The notes under the pieces were generated by a model that was not told the origin of the DNA, did not search any database, and saw only the letters and a list, made by a program, of their open reading frames with translations. From Streptomyces sp. CB01249 (lineage in GTDB: Bacteria; Actinomycetota; Actinomycetes; Streptomycetales; Streptomycetaceae): 64,000 nucleotides of DNA. Of this stretch, positions 7,904-16,409 are shown one piece after another. Each line of letters begins with the position of its first letter. The stretch's first letter is position 1. The stretch is taken from positions 213,969 to 277,968 of the forward strand of contig NZ_LISW01000005.1 of assembly GCF_001905735.1 (NCBI RefSeq). The letters are read 5' to 3'. Both the position numbers and the translations under genes were made by a program.

Positions 7904-10153
7904 GTGAGTACGTATGAGACAGGAGCGGGGCGGCGCGGGCGGCTCCTCAGGCTCGGTGAGTGGTGCGCCCGCCACTGCGTGGTGGTCCTCGTCCTGTGGC
8001 TGCTGGCGCTCGGCGGGCTGCACGTCCTGCAGAGCGCCTTCGGAGGCACGTACTCCGACGACTTCGATCTGTCCGGTACGCAGTCCAGCACCGGTGCCGA
8101 CCTGCTGCGGGCGCACGACCCGGCCGCGGGCGGCACCGGCGCGCAGGTGGTCCTGCACGACGCGCAGAAACCGCTGACGGACGTGAGCGACCAGGTCGGC
8201 CAGGTGGTCGGGAACCTGGAGAAGCTGCCGCACGTCCTCTCCGCCCAGAACCCGTTGCCCTCGTCGTCCTCGGCCACCTCCACCGCGCTGTCGAAGGACG
8301 GGAAGACCGCGTACATCACCGTCCGGTTCGACGTGAACCCGACCTCGCTGGACGACTCCTACCTCGACCAGGTCGACACCGCGGTGCAGCCGCTGCGCAG
8401 CGCCGGGGTGCAGGTGGAGTACGGCGGTCCGCTCGGCGAGCTCGCCCGGCCCGAGACCAAGGACTTCACCAGCGAGGCCATCGGCTTCGCGGTCGCGGTG
8501 GTCGTCCTGCTGATCGGCTTCGGCAGCGTCCTCGCCGCGGGCCTGCCGCTGGTCACCGCGCTGATCGCGGTGATCGTGGGGGTGAGCTGTCTGGGGCTGC
8601 TGGCCGCGCTGACCACCTTCGCCAGTGTCTCGCCCACGCTCGCCACCATGATCGGGCTCGGCGTCGGCATCGACTACGCGCTCTTCCTGATCACCCGCCA
8701 CCGCCAGCTCGTCATGGACGGCGACGATCCCGTGCGGGCCGCCGGGCGGGCGGTGGCCACCAGCGGGCGCGCCGTGCTGGTCTCCGGCTGCACCGTCGTC
8801 GTCGCGCTCGCCGGTCTCTACGTCTCGCGCGTGACGTTCATCGGCAAGCTCGGGGCCGCCGCCGCGGTCACCGTCGTCACCGCGGTCCTCGGCGCGCTCA
8901 CGCTGGTGCCCGCCCTGCTGGGGCTCGTCGGCCGGCGGATCGACCGCTTCCGGGTCCGGCCGCCGGTCGCCGAGGGCGGGGCCGGGGCGGGCGTCGCCCA
9001 GCAGGGCGGCTGGCACCGCTACGCGCGCCGGGTCGAGCGCCGGCCGTGGTGGTTCCTGGTCGCCGGGGCGGTCGTGGTGGGCGTCCTGGCCATCCCGCTG
9101 TTCTCGATCCGGCTCGGGCACATCGACGACGGGGCGGATCCGACGAGCTTCACGGACCGGCGCGCGTTCGACCTGGTCTCCTCGGCCTTCGGGCCCGGCG
9201 CCAACGGACCGCTCACCCTGGTGGTCGACCAGCGCTCGGTGCCGGACGCTGACCGTTCGGCGCTCGCGTCGAACCTGAAGAAGGCGCTCACGGACGTGCC
9301 GGGCGCGGCGAGCGTCAGCGCGCTCCAGCCGACGAGCGACGACGCGCTGCTCGTCGGGACCGCGGTCTCGAAGGACGCCCCGCAGGACGCGGGGACGACG
9401 GACCTGTTCAAGCGCCTCAAGGACGACGCGCTGCCGGAAGGGGTGAAGGGCACGGCCGCCTCGGGCTATGTGACCGGGACGACCGCCGCCCAGGAGGACT
9501 TCCTCGCGATCATCGCGGCCCGGCTGCCCGGGATCATCGCCGTCGTGGTGGGCCTCGCCTTCCTCATCATCCTGATCGTCTTCCGGGGTGTGCTGGTCGC
9601 GCTGAAGGCCGCCGTCCTCAACCTCCTCTCGATCGCCGCCTCGTACGGGGTGGTGGTGGCGGTCTTCCAGTGGGGCTGGGGCGGGCCCTCGCTGGGCGTG
9701 TCGGGGACCGTGCCGATCGAGAGCTACGTCCCGATGATGATGTTCGCCATCGTCTTCGGGCTGAGCATGGACTACGAGGTGTTCCTGATCTCCCGGGTGC
9801 ACGAGGCGTGGCTGCGCACCCGGGACAGCCGGGACGCGGTGGCGCACGGCCTGGAGATCACGGCCCGGGTGATCACCTGCGCCGCGCTCATCATGGTCAG
9901 CGTCTTCGCGGCGTTCATCCTCAGCGACGACATCGTGGTCAAGATGCTGGGCCTGGGCCTCGCGGTCAGCGTGCTGATCGACGCCACGGTCGTACGGCTG
10001 CTGCTCGTCCCGGCCGTGATGACGCTGCTGGGGCGCGCGGCGTGGTGGTCGCCGAGGTGGCTGGACCGGGTGCTGCCGCACATCGACACGGAGGGCTCCG
10101 ACGGGTCTCCGCCTACTCCAGGCGCAGGCTCCAGCGGCGCGAGCGGCCGGTGA
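7904..10153 (+). CDS. MMPL family RND transporter
   Basis: A 749-residue inner-membrane transporter with the internal duplication of the MMPL/RND class. Each half has one TM helix, an extracytoplasmic domain and five TM helices. Signature sequences are GVGIDYALFLITRHR in the first half and FGLSMDYEVFLISRVHEA in the second, the proton-relay Asp-Tyr region. Relatives export lipids, pigments or hydrophobic drugs by proton antiport. No lipid- or polyketide-synthesis genes are adjacent, so the substrate is unknown. The GTG at 7904 is the natural start. The gene overlaps the convergent phosphatase-like gene by 41 bases. Confidence 0.92.
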   Translation: MSTYETGAGRRGRLLRLGEWCARHCVVVLVLWLLALGGLHVLQSAFGGTYSDDFDLSGTQSSTGADLLRAHDPAAGGTGAQVVLHDAQKPLTDVSDQVGQVVGNLEKLPHVLSAQNPLPSSSSATSTALSKDGKTAYITVRFDVNPTSLDDSYLDQVDTAVQPLRSAGVQVEYGGPLGELARPETKDFTSEAIGFAVAVVVLLIGFGSVLAAGLPLVTALIAVIVGVSCLGLLAALTTFASVSPTLATMIGLGVGIDYALFLITRHRQLVMDGDDPVRAAGRAVATSGRAVLVSGCTVVVALAGLYVSRVTFIGKLGAAAAVTVVTAVLGALTLVPALLGLVGRRIDRFRVRPPVAEGGAGAGVAQQGGWHRYARRVERRPWWFLVAGAVVVGVLAIPLFSIRLGHIDDGADPTSFTDRRAFDLVSSAFGPGANGPLTLVVDQRSVPDADRSALASNLKKALTDVPGAASVSALQPTSDDALLVGTAVSKDAPQDAGTTDLFKRLKDDALPEGVKGTAASGYVTGTTAAQEDFLAIIAARLPGIIAVVVGLAFLIILIVFRGVLVALKAAVLNLLSIAASYGVVVAVFQWGWGGPSLGVSGTVPIESYVPMMMFAIVFGLSMDYEVFLISRVHEAWLRTRDSRDAVAHGLEITARVITCAALIMVSVFAAFILSDDIVVKMLGLGLAVSVLIDATVVRLLLVPAVMTLLGRAAWWSPRWLDRVLPHIDTEGSDGSPPTPGAGSSGASGR

Positions 10154-10676
10154 GGGTGACGGTGGAGAGCGGGCCGACGTCGACGTTCCAGTACGTGGAC
10201 GGCGGGGCCTTCAGCGCGTAGACGAGCGCCGCCCGGACCACGGCGGGTTCGGCGACGGCGACGATCGCGCCGTCACAGGCGGGGCGGGTGTCCAGCCAGC
10301 CGCCTATCCGCGAGATGAACGCGAGCAGCGGTTCACCGCCGTGCGGCGCGGAGCGCGGGTCCGCCAGCCAGGCGTCGACGGCGGCCGGTTCGAGGGCGGT
10401 GACCTCGGCGAGCGTACGGCCCCGCCAGCGTCCCATGTCGCAGTCGCGCAGGGCCGGTTGCACCAGCGGGTGGAAGCCCAGTGCCTCACCGGTCGCGCGG
10501 CTGCGCGGGGTCGGCGAGCAGTAGCGCAGCTCGGCGGAGCCCAGCGGCGCCAGGGCCGGGGCGGCGAACTGCACCGCGTACCAGCCGGCCTCGTCGAGCG
10601 GCCGGTCGTCGTCGAAACGCTCGCCGAGCAGGGCGGAGCCGCGCGCCGCGGCGAGGAGCGTGACCCGAACACTCAT
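10113..10676 (-). CDS. Degenerate histidine-phosphatase-fold protein
   Basis: A 187-residue member of the phosphoglycerate-mutase-like histidine phosphatase fold that appears catalytically dead. The N-terminal strand, which should read L-V-R-H-G/A-E, is LLAAARGSALL, so both the Arg and the phospho-accepting His are replaced by Ala. The second catalytic His (normally VSHGG) is Glu in VAVAEPAVVRAAL. Structural landmarks remain: YCSPTPRSRATGEALG and LRDCDMGRWRGRTLAEV, with the DMGRW motif. It probably binds ligand or protein without phosphatase activity. The ATG at 10676 fits the family start; an upstream in-frame start at 10712 is less likely. It converges with the MMPL gene. Confidence 0.75.
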   Translation of the reverse strand: MSVRVTLLAAARGSALLGERFDDDRPLDEAGWYAVQFAAPALAPLGSAELRYCSPTPRSRATGEALGFHPLVQPALRDCDMGRWRGRTLAEVTALEPAAVDAWLADPRSAPHGGEPLLAFISRIGGWLDTRPACDGAIVAVAEPAVVRAALVYALKAPPSTYWNVDVGPLSTVTLTGRSRRWSLRLE

Positions 10677-10730
10677 GGCCGCGATCGTGGGGCGGATCGC
10701 GACGCGGGTCAAGAGGTCGTTCGGGCACTC

Positions 10731-12200
10731 CTACGCCCGAGTAGGAATCAGGGCGGCGGGCGTGCCCTCCCAGGCCGTACGCAGCCGGCGGACGCCCTCC
10801 GCGATCTCCGGTGGCCCGGCGACCGAGGCGAAGCTCAGGCGGATGTGCGGGGCCGGGGGTTCGGCGGAGAAGTACGGGCGCCCCGGGGCGACGGCCACGC
10901 CCGCGCGCAGGGCCTCCTGGACCATCGCGGACTCGTCCGTGCCCGCCTCGGAGCCGGGCAGGGTCAGCCAGAGGTAGCCGCCGCCGGACGGGATGTGCGG
11001 GAGGCCGAGGCCCGGCAGGGCCGTCCGCAGCGCCGCCGTCATCGCCGTACGGCGGGCGCCCAGCTCGGCGGAGACGGCGCGCAGGTGGCGGGCCCAGGCG
11101 GGCGAGCCGACCAGTTCGAGCGCGGCCTCCTGGAGCGGCCGGGGGACGAAGAAGCTGTCCACGACCTGGATGGAGCGCAGCCGTTCCAGGGCCGGGCCCC
11201 GGGCGGCGAGCGCGCCCACCCGCAGGCTGGGCGAGGCGGCCTTGGTGAGCGAACGGGAGTGGACGACGACGCCGTCGGGGTCGTCGGCGGCGAGCGGCGC
11301 CGGGAGCGGGCCCGCGTCGTCGTGCGCCAGGAGGCGGGCGAAGTCGTCCTCGATGACGAAGGCCCCCGCCTCCCGGGCGATCCGGACCACCTCGGGGCGC
11401 CGGGCCGGGGAGAGCACGGTGCCCGTCGGGTTCTGGAACAGCGGCTGGCAGACGAAGACGCGGGCCCCGGTCGCCCGGAAGGCGGCGGCGAGCAGGTCGG
11501 GCCGGACGCCCTCGGAGTCCACCGGGACCGGCACCGGCCGCAGCCCGGCCGCGCGGGCGGCCGCCAGCATACCGGGGTACGTGGGCGACTCGACCAGCAC
11601 GGGCGCGCCGGGCGGGGCGAGGGCCCGCAGCGCGGTGGCCAGGGCGCTCTGCCCGCCCGCGGTGATCAGCACGTCGGCGGCGCCGAGCGAGGGCCCGATG
11701 TCCCGGGCGAACCAGGCGCGCAGCTCGGTGAGCCCGTCGACCGGCGGGCGGCTCCACGCGCCGGGGCGTCGGCCGGCCCGGGCCAGGGCGGCGGCCAGGG
11801 CCCGTTCGGGCTGGAGCGAGGCGTGCAGATAGCCGCCGTTGAGCTCGATGACCCCGGTGGGCGGGGGGACGAGGCTGACCAGGAGGCCGGAGGCGTCGAC
11901 GCTGCGGGGCACCGCCTCCGGGGAGCCGTCTCCGCTGAGCGAGACCTCCTGCCAGGAGGTGTCACCGGCCGGGGGCGCCGGACGGGCGGAGGGCTGGGCC
12001 CGGTAGGCGCCGGAGCCGGGGCGGGTCACGACGAGCCCTTCGGCGGCGAGCTGGGCGACGGCCCGCGACACGGTCACGGGACTGGCCCGGAAGCGTTCCA
12101 CCAGGGCACGGCTGGAGGGCAGCTTCTCACCCGGGGAGTAGCGGTCCAGCTCGGTTCGCAGGGCTGTGACCAGATCCGCCACACTGCTACGCTCATGCAT
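10731..12200 (-). CDS. MocR-type GntR/aminotransferase transcriptional regulator
   Basis: A 489-residue MocR/PdxR-type regulator. The N-terminal winged helix of the GntR family (residues about 5-75: DRYSPGEKLPSSRALVERF, VTVSRAVAQLAAEGLV) is fused to a fold-type I aminotransferase-like domain. PLP would be held by the Lys of SLTKAASPSLRVG, and QPLFQNPTGTVLSP matches the class I signature. Such proteins sense PLP or amino-acid ligands and usually act on themselves and a divergent gene, here an EamA exporter whose ATG overlaps this ATG on the opposite strand. I infer control of efflux of an amino-acid-like compound. Confidence 0.88.
   Translation of the reverse strand: MHERSSVADLVTALRTELDRYSPGEKLPSSRALVERFRASPVTVSRAVAQLAAEGLVVTRPGSGAYRAQPSARPAPPAGDTSWQEVSLSGDGSPEAVPRSVDASGLLVSLVPPPTGVIELNGGYLHASLQPERALAAALARAGRRPGAWSRPPVDGLTELRAWFARDIGPSLGAADVLITAGGQSALATALRALAPPGAPVLVESPTYPGMLAAARAAGLRPVPVPVDSEGVRPDLLAAAFRATGARVFVCQPLFQNPTGTVLSPARRPEVVRIAREAGAFVIEDDFARLLAHDDAGPLPAPLAADDPDGVVVHSRSLTKAASPSLRVGALAARGPALERLRSIQVVDSFFVPRPLQEAALELVGSPAWARHLRAVSAELGARRTAMTAALRTALPGLGLPHIPSGGGYLWLTLPGSEAGTDESAMVQEALRAGVAVAPGRPYFSAEPPAPHIRLSFASVAGPPEIAEGVRRLRTAWEGTPAALIPTRA
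12166..12193 (+). promoter_or_regulatory. Predicted promoter of the EamA gene
   Basis: GTGACC (12166-12171) and TACGCT (12188-12193) are separated by 16 bases and match the Streptomyces housekeeping pattern. The start point would fall at about 12199, the A of the ATG, so a leaderless transcript is predicted. The 12-bp palindrome CTCATGCATGAG at 12193-12204 overlaps both divergent start codons and could bind the MocR regulator. Confidence 0.45.
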
Positions 12201-13155
12201 GAGAGCAGAGAGTAGCGCTACCGCACCGAACACGATAGCGGTCACCCCCGCCGACGGCCGCCCGCGCCCGCCCGCCCCGGTCTCCGCCCCGGCCCGCCGG
12301 GGCACGCTGCTCGCGCTGCTGGGCGTGGTGACGTTCTCGCTGACCTTCCCCTCCACCGCCTGGGGTCTGGAGAGCTTCGGCCCCTGGTCCCTGGTCGCGC
12401 TGCGCAGCCTGCTCGCGGCGGTGCTGTCCGGCGGTTTCCTCCTCGCGGCCCGGGTGCGGGTGCCGGCGCGGGAGGCCTGGGCGGGGCTCGCCGTCGTGGC
12501 CGGCGGGGTGGTGGTCGGCTTCCCGCTCCTGACGACGCTGGCGCTGCGGACGTCCACGACCTCGCACGCCGCGGTGGTCGTGGGGCTGCTCCCGCTGACC
12601 ACGGCGGTCTTCTCCTCGCTGCGGACGGGGGCGCGCCCGCCCCGGGCCTTCTGGGCGGCGGCGGTGGCCGGGGCGGCCGTGGTGATCGCCTTCACCGTGG
12701 CGCAGAGCGGCGGGGCGCTGTCGGCCGGGGACCTCTTCCTGTTCGGCGCGCTCCTGGTGTGCGCGGCCGGGTACACCGAGGGCGGCAGGCTGGCGAAGGT
12801 GATGCCGGGCTGGCAGGTGACCGGCTGGGCGCTGATCCTCACCCTGCCGCTCAACCTCGCGGGCGCCGCCGTCGCGCTGGCGTACGAGCCGGTGCGGCTC
12901 GGCGTGCACGGGATCGTCGGGCTGGTCTGGGTGGCGGCCGGCTCCACGTTCCTCGGGCTGTACGTCTGGTACCGGGGCATGGCCGAGATCGGGGTCGCCC
13001 GGGCCAGCCAGCTCCAGCTCGCGCAGCCGCTGCTGACGCTGTTCTGGTCGTTCTTCCTGCTCGGCAAGGAGGTCTCGGCGGCGGCCCCGGCGGCGGCCGT
13101 CGCGGTCCTGGTCTGCATCGCGCTCACCCAGCGCGCGACGCGGACCCGGTCCTAG
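12199..13155 (+). CDS. EamA/DMT family transporter
   Basis: A 318-residue integral membrane protein with two EamA domains of about five TM helices each (first from LLALLGVVTFSLTFPSTAWG, second from LSAGDLFLFGALLVCAAGYTE). The drug/metabolite transporter superfamily includes exporters of amino acids, purines and other small metabolites. The start at 12199 is forced by the short N-terminal tail and overlaps the ATG of the divergent MocR gene by two bases. Pairing with a PLP-binding regulator suggests an amino acid or vitamin B6-related substrate; this is inference from context. Confidence 0.88.
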   Translation: MRAESSATAPNTIAVTPADGRPRPPAPVSAPARRGTLLALLGVVTFSLTFPSTAWGLESFGPWSLVALRSLLAAVLSGGFLLAARVRVPAREAWAGLAVVAGGVVVGFPLLTTLALRTSTTSHAAVVVGLLPLTTAVFSSLRTGARPPRAFWAAAVAGAAVVIAFTVAQSGGALSAGDLFLFGALLVCAAGYTEGGRLAKVMPGWQVTGWALILTLPLNLAGAAVALAYEPVRLGVHGIVGLVWVAAGSTFLGLYVWYRGMAEIGVARASQLQLAQPLLTLFWSFFLLGKEVSAAAPAAAVAVLVCIALTQRATRTRS

Positions 13156-13205
13156 ACTGGTCAGCAGCACGGCACCGCACGCCACCCGCGAGGAGGTCAC
13201 TCCCC

Positions 13206-13421
13206 ATGGAGGCACACAAGGGCGACCGGCTGCTGACGCACGGCAGGACCGTGGGACAGCACGACCGGGTCGCGGAGATCGTGGAAGTGCTCGGAGACCG
13301 GGGCACTCCCCCGTACCGCGTCCGCTTCGACGACGGACACGAACATCTGCTCGCACCGGGCCCCGACACCGTCGTCCAGCACACGGGCTGCGCGGCGGGC
13401 CGGGACGCGGACATCACGTAA
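13206..13421 (+). CDS. DUF1918 domain protein
   Basis: A 71-residue protein matching DUF1918, a small SH3-like barrel family common in actinobacteria (KGDRLLTHGRTVGQHDRVAEIVEV, PYRVRFDDGHEHLLAPGPD). Its function is unknown. A GAGGAG ribosome-binding site about 11 bases upstream fixes the ATG. It ends 4 bases before the stop of the convergent glycosidase gene. Confidence 0.9.
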   Translation: MEAHKGDRLLTHGRTVGQHDRVAEIVEVLGDRGTPPYRVRFDDGHEHLLAPGPDTVVQHTGCAAGRDADIT

Positions 13422-13425
13422 CGGC

Positions 13426-14703
13426 TCAGCGCGGCGGCCTCGCGCGCGACCGGTAGTGGTCGGCGACCACCCGGTCCATCGCGCCGATCCGGTCCGCCGC
13501 CACGCTCTTCGCCGAGAAGTACGCGTGGCCGCGGACCTGGTCGTGACCGGCCGCGAGGTCGATGTGGCGGGACAGCTCCGCCGGGTCCTGCCAGGCGGCG
13601 GGCTGGGCCGGGTCGCCGCACTTGTACAGCGCCTCGCCGATGAACAGGTCGACGCCCGTGCCGCGTACCGTGTCGGACCACCACGGCACGAGCTCGGCGT
13701 AGTCGGCGGCGGCGTTGCCGATGTGCCAGTACAGCTGCGGGACGACGTAGTCCAGCCAGCCCTTCTTGATCCAGCCGCGCGTGTCCGCGTACAGATCGTC
13801 GTACGTCTGCACCCCGGCCCTCGTCCGTGAGCCCGCCGGGTCCGTGTCCGCGTTGCGCCAGACCCCGAAGGGGCTGACGCCGAAGCGGACGCCGGGCTTC
13901 AGCGCCTTGACGCGCTCGGACATCTCGCGCACCAGCCGGTCCGTGTTGTCGCGGCGCCAGGCCGCCCGGTCCGGGAACCCGGCGCCGTACTTCTCGTAGG
14001 CGGCGCCGTCCGCGAAGCTCTGGCCGGCCACCGGGTACGGGTAGAAGTAGTCGTCCCAGTGCACGGCGTCGACGTCGTAGCGGCGGACCGCGTCGAGCAT
14101 CGCGTCCTGGACGAAGGCGCGGACCTCGGGCAGACCCGGGTTGTAGTAGAGCTTGCCGCCGTACGGGAGCACCCAGCCGGGATTGCGGCGCGCGGGGTGC
14201 GAGGGGGTCAGCCGGGACGGGTCGGTGTGGTTGGCGACCCGGTACGGGTTGAACCAGGCGTGCAGCTCCAGGCCCCGGTCGTGCGCCTCCCGGACGGCGG
14301 TGCCCAGTGGGTCCCAGCCGGGGTCCTTGCCCTGCGTCCCGGTCAGGCACTCGGCCCACGGCTCGTACGCGGAGGGCCAGAGCGCGTCGGCGGTCGGGCG
14401 GACCTGGAGGATCACCGCGTTCAGCTTCCGCGCCACCGCCCGGTCGAGGAGGGCGGTCAGCTCGTCCCGCTGCGCGGCGGCGGGCAGGCCCGGCCGCGAC
14501 GGCCAGTCCGTGTTGGCGACGGTCGCCACCCACACGCCGCGCAGCTCGCGCCGCACCACGTCGCGCGCGGCGGCGGAGCCCGGCAATCCGCGCGCCCGCC
14601 GGGGCCGCGCGGCCGCGTCACCGGCGACCGCCGCCGCGCCCACCACCCCGGCGACCGTCCCGGCCGCACCCGTCACGAACCCTCTCCGGGCCATACCTCG
14701 CAT
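13426..14703 (-). CDS. Tat-exported family-10-like glycosyl hydrolase (GHL10/DUF187)
   Basis: A 425-residue exported protein. The Tat signal is clear (MARRGFVTGAAGTVAGVVG, twin Arg then hydrophobic). The mature domain is the GHL10/DUF187 TIM barrel: RGVWVATVANTDWPS, NAVILQVRPTADALWPS, GLELHAWFNPYR, VDAVHWDDYFYPYPV, VPQLYWHIGNAAADY. Acidic residues in VHWDDYF are candidate catalytic groups. Related proteins hydrolyse polysaccharides or act on peptidoglycan, but substrates are rarely known. Two in-frame starts lie close together (14703 and 14694); either keeps the Tat motif. Confidence 0.87.
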   Translation of the reverse strand: MRGMARRGFVTGAAGTVAGVVGAAAVAGDAAARPRRARGLPGSAAARDVVRRELRGVWVATVANTDWPSRPGLPAAAQRDELTALLDRAVARKLNAVILQVRPTADALWPSAYEPWAECLTGTQGKDPGWDPLGTAVREAHDRGLELHAWFNPYRVANHTDPSRLTPSHPARRNPGWVLPYGGKLYYNPGLPEVRAFVQDAMLDAVRRYDVDAVHWDDYFYPYPVAGQSFADGAAYEKYGAGFPDRAAWRRDNTDRLVREMSERVKALKPGVRFGVSPFGVWRNADTDPAGSRTRAGVQTYDDLYADTRGWIKKGWLDYVVPQLYWHIGNAAADYAELVPWWSDTVRGTGVDLFIGEALYKCGDPAQPAAWQDPAELSRHIDLAAGHDQVRGHAYFSAKSVAADRIGAMDRVVADHYRSRARPPR

Positions 14704-14911
14704 CGCATCGCACCCGCTCTCTCTCCGTACACGTCGAAGCCCCGCCGTATGCCCGCATTCCGGGCACCGGGGGTGTCCAGAGCCGAGCATGCACGCCCCG
14801 GCCTGCTATCCCTGGTAAGGCGCGGAGTAACGTCGGGGAGTCGTGGTGGAACCCGGAACCAGACGGAAGCCGCCGAACGGGAACAGCGAAAGGCACGAGG
14901 TGACGGACTCT

Positions 14912-15772
14912 ATGGCCGACATTGCACGCGTCGGAGTGGTGGGCTGCGGCCAGATGGGCGCCGGCATCGCGGAGGTGTGCGCGCGCAGCGGCCTCGACGT
15001 CAAGGTGGCCGAGACGACCGGCGAGGCGCTGGAGATCGGCCGGACCCGGCTCCACAACTCCCTGTCGAAGGCCGCCGAGCGCGGCAAGATCACGGCGGAG
15101 GAGCGCGACGAGACCCTGGCCCGGCTCAGCTTCACCACGGACCTCGGCGAGTTCGCCGACCGCGACCTCGTCATCGAGGCCGTCGTGGAGAACGAGCAGG
15201 TCAAGACCGAGATCTTCCAGGTGCTCGACCAGGTCGTGACCCGCCCGGACGCGATCCTGGCCTCCAACACCTCCTCGATCCCGCTGGTGAAGCTGGCCGT
15301 CGCGACCTCCCGCCCGGACCAGGTCATCGGCATCCACTTCTTCAACCCGGCGCCGGTGCAGAAGCTCGTGGAGCTGATCCCCGCGCTGACCACGTCGGAC
15401 GAGACGATCAAGCGCTCGGAGGCCGTGGTCCAGGACATACTGGGCAAGCACCCGATCCGCGCCCAGGACCGTTCCGGCTTCGTCGTCAACGCCCTGCTGA
15501 TCCCGTACCTCCTCTCGGCGATCCGGATGTTCGAGTCGGGCATCGCCAGCCGCGAGGACATCGACAACGGCATGGAGATGGGCTGCGCCCACCCGATGGG
15601 CCCGCTCAAGCTCGCGGACCTCATCGGCCTGGACACGGTCGCCTCGGTCGCCGACTCCATGTACGCCGAATACAAGGAGCCCCTGTACGCCGCTCCCCCG
15701 CTCCTCCAGCGCATGGTCGACGCGGGGCGGCTCGGCCGGAAGACGGGGTCGGGGTTCTACCCGTACGCGTGA
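14912..15772 (+). CDS. 3-hydroxybutyryl-CoA dehydrogenase
   Basis: A 286-residue NAD(P)-dependent 3-hydroxyacyl-CoA dehydrogenase that interconverts 3-hydroxyacyl-CoA and acetoacetyl-CoA in fatty-acid or butyrate-type metabolism. The nucleotide-binding motif VGVVGCGQMGAGIA is at residues 7-20. The catalytic His-Glu pair lies in GIHFFNPAPVQKLVELI, and the helical C-terminal domain is complete (MGPLKLADLIGLDT). The ATG at 14912 has a GAGGTGA site 9 bases upstream; a GTG at 14900 is an alternative. The gene is monocistronic, bounded by a divergent glycosidase gene and a terminator. An equivalent name in the family is fadB/hbd-type dehydrogenase. Confidence 0.93.
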   Translation: MADIARVGVVGCGQMGAGIAEVCARSGLDVKVAETTGEALEIGRTRLHNSLSKAAERGKITAEERDETLARLSFTTDLGEFADRDLVIEAVVENEQVKTEIFQVLDQVVTRPDAILASNTSSIPLVKLAVATSRPDQVIGIHFFNPAPVQKLVELIPALTTSDETIKRSEAVVQDILGKHPIRAQDRSGFVVNALLIPYLLSAIRMFESGIASREDIDNGMEMGCAHPMGPLKLADLIGLDTVASVADSMYAEYKEPLYAAPPLLQRMVDAGRLGRKTGSGFYPYA

Positions 15773-15781
15773 CGCCTCCGG

Positions 15782-15821
15782 CCCGTACGTGCGGGGGCCG
15801 AGAAACCCTCGCACGTACGGG
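15782..15821. terminator. Bidirectional terminator
   Basis: A 12-bp perfect stem pairs CCCGTACGTGCG (15782-15793) with CGCACGTACGGG (15810-15821), with extra GGG/CCC pairing inside. It lies between the convergent dehydrogenase and NUDIX genes. Confidence 0.85.
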
Positions 15822-15828
15822 GCAGGGC

Positions 15829-16359
15829 TCAGCCCTGTCGTAAGTGGTGCAGCATCAGCAGGGCCGCCGCCATGCCCGCTGCCGGGATCTCGCCGGTGGA
15901 TATCAGGTCGGGGACCAGCTTGAGGGGGACCCACTCGCGGCGGGAGGACTCGAAGGCGTCGTGCGGATCGCCCGTCCAGTGCGCCTCCTCGGACCAGTAG
16001 AAGTGGTGCCGGGCGTCGGTGAGGCCGTTGGACGGTTCCACGGTCAGGAGGGGGTGGAGGGGGCCGGGGCGCCAGCCGGTCTCCTCCTCCATTTCGCGGG
16101 CGGCCGCGTCCGGCAGGGACTCGCCGTCCTCGACCACGCCCGCCGCCAGCTCCCAGCCCCAGCTGTCGGTGATGAAGCGGTGGCGCCAGAGCAGCAGCAC
16201 CTCGTTCGCCGCGTTGACCACGGTGGCCGCCGCGACCGGGCGCAGCCGGATCACGAAGTGGTCGAGCCGGGCGCCGTCGGGGAGTTCGACATCGGCCAGG
16301 TTGACCCGGAACCACGGGTTCTCGTACACGGGTTGTTCGTTCAGGTTCGTCCACTGCAC
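15829..16359 (-). CDS. NUDIX hydrolase
   Basis: A 176-residue NUDIX hydrolase. The complete Nudix box, G-x5-E-x7-REMEEETG-W, lies at about residues 72-94 (GVVEDGESLPDAAAREMEEE, then TGW). The N-terminal WTNLNEQPVYENPWFRV resembles ADP-ribose and NDP-sugar pyrophosphatases, so a nucleoside-diphosphate derivative is the likely substrate. The start is a GTG at 16359 preceded by AAAGGTGG. The regulator gene lies 50 bases upstream on the same strand, so the two may form an operon. Confidence 0.9.
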   Translation of the reverse strand: MQWTNLNEQPVYENPWFRVNLADVELPDGARLDHFVIRLRPVAAATVVNAANEVLLLWRHRFITDSWGWELAAGVVEDGESLPDAAAREMEEETGWRPGPLHPLLTVEPSNGLTDARHHFYWSEEAHWTGDPHDAFESSRREWVPLKLVPDLISTGEIPAAGMAAALLMLHHLRQG

Positions 16360-16409
16360 GTTTCTGCCACCTTTCGATCGTTGGTGGCGGTATCGCAGCA
16401 GACTTCGGC

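Noticed and set aside
10731..13127. Apparent 798-residue minus-strand protein with an extra N-terminal region
   Set aside because: The upstream 309 residues are Arg/Ala/Pro-rich, unlike the real MocR, and lie antisense to the well-supported EamA gene. The true start is ATG 12200.
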